From positions 2,294,001 to 2,358,000 of the forward strand of contig NC_081853.1 of assembly GCF_963259705.1 (NCBI RefSeq): a stretch of 64,000 nucleotides of DNA, given 5' to 3'. The DNA is from Myotis daubentonii (lineage: Eukaryota > Chordata > Mammalia > Chiroptera > Vespertilionidae). Of this stretch, positions 58,945-64,000 are shown one piece after another. The translations under genes were made by a program, and so were the position numbers. Below the pieces are notes generated by a model. It did no database searches and had not been told where the DNA came from. It was given only the letters and a program-made list of their open reading frames with translations. Within the stretch, counting starts at the first letter, position 1, and every line of letters starts with the position of its first letter.

Positions 58945-59857
58945 TCCTATATAGTAAAAGGGTAATATGCCTCCCAGCACCGGGATCAGCGGAGCCGCGA
59001 GGCCTCCCGGCACCAGGATCAGCGTGACAGGGGGCAGTGCCCAAACCCCCTGATCGCCCTGTGGCTCTATGTGTGACAGGGGGCGGGGCCACAGCCTCCC
59101 TATCCACCCTGCTCTGTTCGTGATAGGGGAAGGCGCCCCAACCCCCTGATCAGCCCTGCTCTGTGCCTGATGGGGGGAGCTCCCCAACCCCCTGATCGCC
59201 CTGCCGCTCTGTGTGTGACAGGGTGCGGCGCCCCAACCCCCCCCCCCCCACGGGCCCTGCTCTGTGTGTGACGGGGTAGAGCCATAACCTCCCCATCGGC
59301 CCTGCCCTGAGTGTGAGAGTGGCGGTACCCCAACCCTCTGATCGGCCCTACTCTGTGGGTGATAGAGGGTGGCACCCCAATCCCCTGATGGGCCCTGCTC
59401 TGTGCGTGACAGGGTGCAGAGCCCCAACCCCCCTGATGGGCCCTGCTCTGTGAATGACAGGGGGCAGTGCCCCAACCCCCTGATTGGCCCTGCTCTGTAC
59501 GTGACAGGGGGTGGCGCTGCAACCTCCCCATCGACCCTGCCCTGAGTGTGACGGGGCGGTGCCCCAACCCCCCGATCGGCCCTACCCTGAGCATGACTGA
59601 GGGTGGCATCGCAACCTCCCGATCCGCCCTGCTCTGTGCATGACAGGGGGTGGCGCCCCAACTCCCCAATCGGCCCTGATCTGAGCCTGACCAGGGGCTG
59701 CACCTAGGGATTGGGCCTGCCCTCTGCCATCCGGGAGCAGGCCTAAGCCAGCAGGTCGCTATCTCCCGAGGGGTCCCAGACTGCGAGAGGGCACAGTCGG
59801 GGCTGAGGGACCACCCTCCCCACCGAGTGCACAAATTTTTGTGCACCGGGCCTCTAG
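58945..59857 (+). mobile_element. Helitron 2 of a tandem run
   Basis: Starts tcctatatagtaaaagggta directly at the end of Helitron 1. The 3' hairpin gtgcacaaatttttgtgcac is followed by cgggcctCTAG at 59857. The middle is a tandem repeat of about 60 bp. The long minus-strand frames (248-253 codons) run through this repeat and are not genes. Confidence 0.93.
59035..59700. repeat. ~60-bp tandem repeat inside Helitron 2
   Basis: About ten diverged copies built around 'gccctgctctgtg(t/c)gtgac' and 'ggggcaacccc'-like segments (agggggtggcgccccaaccc, cctgatcggccctgctctgt). The spacing varies by a few bases. Confidence 0.88.
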
Positions 59858-60320
59858 TCTATATATAAAGGCTAAGTGGCCGACTAACCGGCCGGCCGGT
59901 ACATAAGACGCACACTGGCAATTTAAAAATAAACGTTGACTCGCACGTGCACAATACATATAAAGCTCTCACTGGCCCCAATTACAGCGACACCGGAATG
60001 TATCTGAAGACCAAGTATTGGCACAACGAACCTCTGAAGCCGAAAGAAAGTTTCGTCGTTGACAGGATGTTGTTCATTTATTAATCAATTTATATATTAT
60101 TTTCATATACATTTTACTAATTTTCTTTAATCTCTGACACTTCTATTATAGAAAAAGGGTGAATAGCGATATTAAAATATTTTGTATTTTAATTTTATAA
60201 TACTATATTTATATATACTATTTTGACATGTGATTTTTTGCAGTAATGTAATTACCACACGAATCTTTCTTCTAATTAATTTCCTTTCAATGTGCACAGA
60301 TCCGTACACTAGGCCACTAG
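59858..60320 (+). mobile_element. Helitron 3 of a tandem run (different subfamily)
   Basis: Starts tctatatataaaggctaagt right after the CTAG of Helitron 2. The 3' end is 'gtgcacagatccgtacacta' then ggccaCTAG at 60320, followed by T. The interior is AT-rich and unlike Helitrons 1 and 2. A short frame near 59998-60082 is not recognised. Confidence 0.85.
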
Positions 60321-62794
60321 TTTCCATATAATAAGCCTGGTGACATAATTAAAATATTGTCATTACTACTGGGTTTATGCTTGCCTTTTAGGGGATCCTC
60401 AAGGAGGAGGTGGCCATCCGAAATCTAGTTGCGGCAAAGGCTCTTTCTAGAAGGGATGGTCTCTTATGCCACCATTACATGGGCTCTTCTCATTCTCACA
60501 CTGATACATTATGGTTGATGGACACGGAGTTGAGAATCTATGTCGAGTAGATTCACCATGTTATTTAACCTTGTTTAGCCCAGCTCTCGCCATCTGTATA
60601 ATGGCATGCCTACCATCATTTATTCGGGGCGTATCTTGTGACAGGCTCTGTAGAATCTACCCCCAGTCCCCGGGACAGCCCTGTAGAGCTACTTAGCCAC
60701 TGGTACACCACAAGGCCACGCGTGAGAGCAAAGGGCCTTGTTGTGGGGCAGGCCCGGGCTCTGCTGTGCCCACATCTTGCTTTAGCTCCTGGATCGCCAA
60801 GGGGCCCGTGGTGGGCGGGGTGATGCCCCGGGACAGGCTGTTGCAGCCAGAATAGTGCAGGCTGTGTGCTCTGGGGATTCAAAGCAACTGCTCCTTTCCA
60901 TCTGGTGTGAGAGGATTTTAGTATTTAAACTTGTATGTCCCCACTTGGCTGATGAAAATACTGAGAATTAGGGAGATTGCACAATTGCCCAGAATTACAC
61001 AGCCCGTGAGTGGTAGCCCAGGGGTGTCTGACTCTGGAGCCCCTGGCCTTGCCCCCCGAGCTGCCCTGCTCAGGCTGACACGAGTGAGTCCACAGGGAGT
61101 GTGTGGGAGGGTCAGGCATGTGCTCGGAGGGAGCTCAGGAAATCTTAGTCTTTTGGCCTGTCGATTCCTGTATGTTTCTCCACTAAATTCAGTGCTACCC
61201 TCATGCTGGGAGGTGGGGCGGGGTAGGTAAAGCTTAACCCTGCACCCCCCTCATTACCCAGCAGGCCTGGCTGGTGCTGTGACTCAGGTTCCCGGTTCTC
61301 CCAGCTTCACGCCCTGCACACAGGAGCCCTCTGCTCCCGGCCGGCCAGGCGCTCCGGGCAGGACGTGTATGCCTGCTGGAGGAAGGGCACAGGACCAGCC
61401 CAGCCCTTGCTGGCAGCCCCTGCTGTTCCTTCCAGCCATAGGCCCCTCCACAGCGACTCAGGGAGGAAAACGGCCAAGGGCTGTGTGCTTCCATTTCACA
61501 TGGAACTTAATAAAAGTTTTCAGATGATGCACTTTCCTAAACAAGAAAATACAATGGACGCCGCCCATCGTCCAGCCTGCTAATTAAGTGAAAACTTCAC
61601 TCTCTGGTGGAGGACCCTGGGTCCTATGACATGCCATGAGAGCAGGACAATTGCTAGTATTTGTGGGACATGGGGATTTAAGGCTAAGGGGAAAGATATA
61701 TTTCCACATTTGCAACTTTCCAAGCATCATAACAACAGGGGCTTCTTTAACTTTAGGTGATTGACTTGGACATGTCCCCCCCCCCGCACACACACACACT
61801 GAGTAGTTATATAACTCAGTGCATGCTTTATTGTCATTTTTATAAAATACATTTCTCCCAACTGGCATTATTCAAGACCCATGGCACAGAGGGCCTGAAA
61901 TTGTCCTATTTCTCAAGCCCCTTGCCCGTGCCCGGCTAAGCTGTGTGTGGGGGGACCTGGAGCTGCTGTCCTTCCCCCGAGAAACCAGCTGAGCTCTTCC
62001 CTGAGGACAGTGGCTCCCAGAAAAGTGGGGACATTTGTTGGGGCCCCAAGCAAGGTCGATCGTGTGGCAGAATCTTCACTTTTGGACGATGAGGGATTTT
62101 TCCAAGTGAATGGGCTTTAAAGTTATTAATTTCTCATATGTTCAGCATGTTATGTATGTTAAGTATGGTAAAATGGATATGAACAAAATTAAACTAATAC
62201 AATAGCTTACTTTAGAATTAATACCCTAACTCTGTTATTGATGTCACCAGCTATGAGTTCAATTCCATGTCTGCCTTCATCTTCAGCTTTCTAGGTGGTT
62301 TGTGGACTCATGAGTGTGCCGATGGGACCTGGGGCAGCGGAGAGTGGGCAGGGCCTATTCATATCTTTCAGGAGTCTCAGTAGTAAAGAAATAAAACAAC
62401 AAACAAAAGCAAAAGCTTTTGCCGATTCCCTTAATTGGTTTCTGACTATGAATTTTTCCTAGGAATTTTTAATGGAGTCAGCCATTCTCCATCCTGAAGT
62501 CTAGATTTCTGACTAATAACAGGAAGCAGCACTCCAGATGTGAGTCCAGCTCGGGCTCTGAAGGTGGGTGGCTGGGGACCCCAGGTAAGCTGGCTAGCTT
62601 CAGCCAGGTCAACGCCGCGTAAGATGCGAAAGATTGTAGGTGGTGGTGAGGTTAAAATAAAGCAACGCCGGTGAAGTGTTTAGCTCAGTACATAGCACAG
62701 GAAATCCTTCCAGAAGTGCTGCCCTGCCCACCTCCCCTCCCCAATAAAGAAAACAAATGACCCACATATTGTCAAAATTAAAAAATAAAATGGA
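60321..62794. other. Intergenic, ancient repeat traces
   Basis: 60945-61040 ('attgcccagaattacacagc') is probably a MIR/L2 remnant. The remainder is unique and shows no gene. Confidence 0.5.
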
Positions 62795-63005
62795 GCCCTG
62801 CCTGGATGGCTCAGTCGGTTGCAGTGTCATCCCATACACCAAAAGGTTGTGGGTTCAATTCCCAGTCAAGGGCACGTACCTGGCTTGTAGGTGTGATCCC
62901 CGGCCCTGGTGGGCATGTGCAGGAGACAACTAATCAATGTTTCTCTCTCTCTCTCTCTCTCTCAAATCAATAACTTATATTTGGGTGATGATTAAAAATA
63001 TAAAT
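62795..63005 (+). mobile_element. Ves SINE with exact 13-bp TSD
   Basis: Starts gccctgcctggatggctcag, then 'gggttcaattcccagtcaag', (TC)n and a tail. The target duplication aaaataaaatgga is exact at 62782-62794 and 63006-63018. Confidence 0.97.
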
Positions 63006-63164
63006 AAAATAAAATGGAGAACTTAAGGAAATTTTCTCAAATAATATATACTTATCACTAAGTCATATACTTATCACTAATACAAGAATATCTGTTTTTA
63101 TTCTTTCACCCTCTCAGTAAATATCACTTGAGTGACTGTCATGTGTAAGGTACTAGGGACAATC

Positions 63165-63362
63165 TTTTTTTAAAATATATTTTTATTGATTTCAAAGGGA
63201 GAGGTAAAAACATCAATGATGAGAGAGAATCAGTGACCGGTTGCCTTCTGCACACCCCACACTGGGGATTGAGTCTGCAACCGGGCATGTGCCCTGACCG
63301 GGAATTGAACGTGACCTCCTGGTTCATAGGTCTATGCTAACCCCTGAGCCACGCCGACCGGG
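63165..63362 (-). mobile_element. Ves SINE (antisense)
   Basis: 'atatttttattgatttcaaa', 'ggttgccttctgcacacccc', 'tgacctcctggttcataggt' and head 'gagccacgccgaccgggt'. It is flanked by gacaatct / gacaattt, a likely short target duplication. Confidence 0.93.
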
Positions 63363-64000
63363 TGACAATTTCTTTCTACTCCAGAGATGGGGACATCAAG
63401 TGATGCAGTCATGTCTACTTGTGAAGGTTTTTCCAGCAGGAGAATGTGGCTGGGGCAATGCTGCTACAGCCGACAGGCGCTGAACCTCCAGGTCTCATTC
63501 TAGAGATTTCCAAAAGATTGTTCTAAAACTATACTCTTCTTCATGGACGGCTTCTAACATCCTTTGACTTCGCTCCACATTCCCTACACAATATCCGGGT
63601 CCGGATGACCACACGACTCTGAGCCTTTCCACAGCTACGACTATTTCTAGTCCATCCTGAAGGACGGGGCTCCACAGAAAGCAGTCCTCTGGGTTTTTAG
63701 TCCGAATCTATAAACAACCGGTGTAACCATTTAGCCACCAAAACTCCCATCTGGTTCTGTGCACAACACTCGGCCAGAGCTCGCAGGCTGACACCTGCTG
63801 CGAGGCGGGCTGGCGGGCAGGGCTGCCTCACTCCATCCGTCCGAGGCTCGCGGAGACGCCGGTGTGGGAGGTTATTCCCTCTCCCGGGGGCACTGTCTGG
63901 CGTGTTTCCAGGCTTCGCCGCTGTCCTGGTCCAGGATCAAGAAGGCCTGACGGCATCCCTGCTCCTGGCGGAGATGGTCACCATCCACGCCTGGGGGCGG
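63363..64000. other. Intergenic to window end
   Basis: Unique sequence, GC-rich at the end (63780-64000). No gene or element recognised. Confidence 0.5.

Noticed and set aside
58942..59846. Minus-strand frames of 248-253 codons with EQGPSGGLG-type repeats
   Set aside because: Lie wholly in the Helitron's internal ~60-bp tandem repeat; no Rep or helicase motif.
38786..64000. FOXP1 exons, expected downstream by human synteny
   Set aside because: No forkhead or glutamine-rich coding sequence seen; the gene is expected farther away.

Overview
The window is nuclear DNA of a placental mammal, almost certainly a vesper bat (Vespertilionidae). Three kinds of repeat support this. Ves-type tRNA-derived SINEs occur in about a dozen copies on both strands. 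Helitrons are present with TC...CTAG termini and the 'gtgcatgaaatttcgtgcac'-like terminal hairpin; among mammals, abundant young Helitrons are known only from vesper bats. Non-autonomous hAT elements are also present, several with recognisable 8-bp target duplications. Ancient mammalian repeats (MIR, L2, MER5-like, old L1) fill the background. There are no bacterial features, no CRISPR array and no operon.

One protein-coding gene is recognisable end to end: EIF4E3 on the + strand, with seven coding exons at 13237-13355, 23384-23456, 26382-26476, 27825-27885, 30255-30321, 33216-33371 and 37407-37453. These splice with GT/AG borders and compatible phases into a 618-nt reading frame (205 residues plus stop). 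Exon 1 lies in a CpG island behind a TATA-less, GC-box-rich promoter that is itself internally duplicated. The 3' untranslated region runs from 37454, with a good first poly(A) signal at 38759.

Layout: 1-12.9 kb is upstream flank, with SINE clusters, a betaretrovirus-like solo LTR with exact TSDs, an antisense L1 broken by a hAT and two abutting Helitrons, duplicated MIR/X-box-like modules, and an odd L1 5' piece. 12.95-37.45 kb is EIF4E3; intron 2 carries a 41-bp minisatellite only about 60 bp past the splice donor. 37.45-46 kb is the 3'UTR and flank. 46.6-49.7 kb holds a large 28-bp minisatellite between two related, unidentified reading-frame fragments. 50-56 kb is mostly unique sequence with a few repeats. 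56.3-57.6 kb is an 18/20-bp minisatellite with higher-order structure. 58.17-60.32 kb is a run of three head-to-tail Helitrons with exact junctions. The rest is flank.

I found no new multi-gene system. The most unusual content is structural: Helitron concatemers, minisatellites inside and beside mobile elements, the paired unknown cassettes, and the promoter and intron tandem repeats in EIF4E3. Family names for repeats come from recognition, not a database search, and edges are approximate unless a TSD or terminal motif is given.
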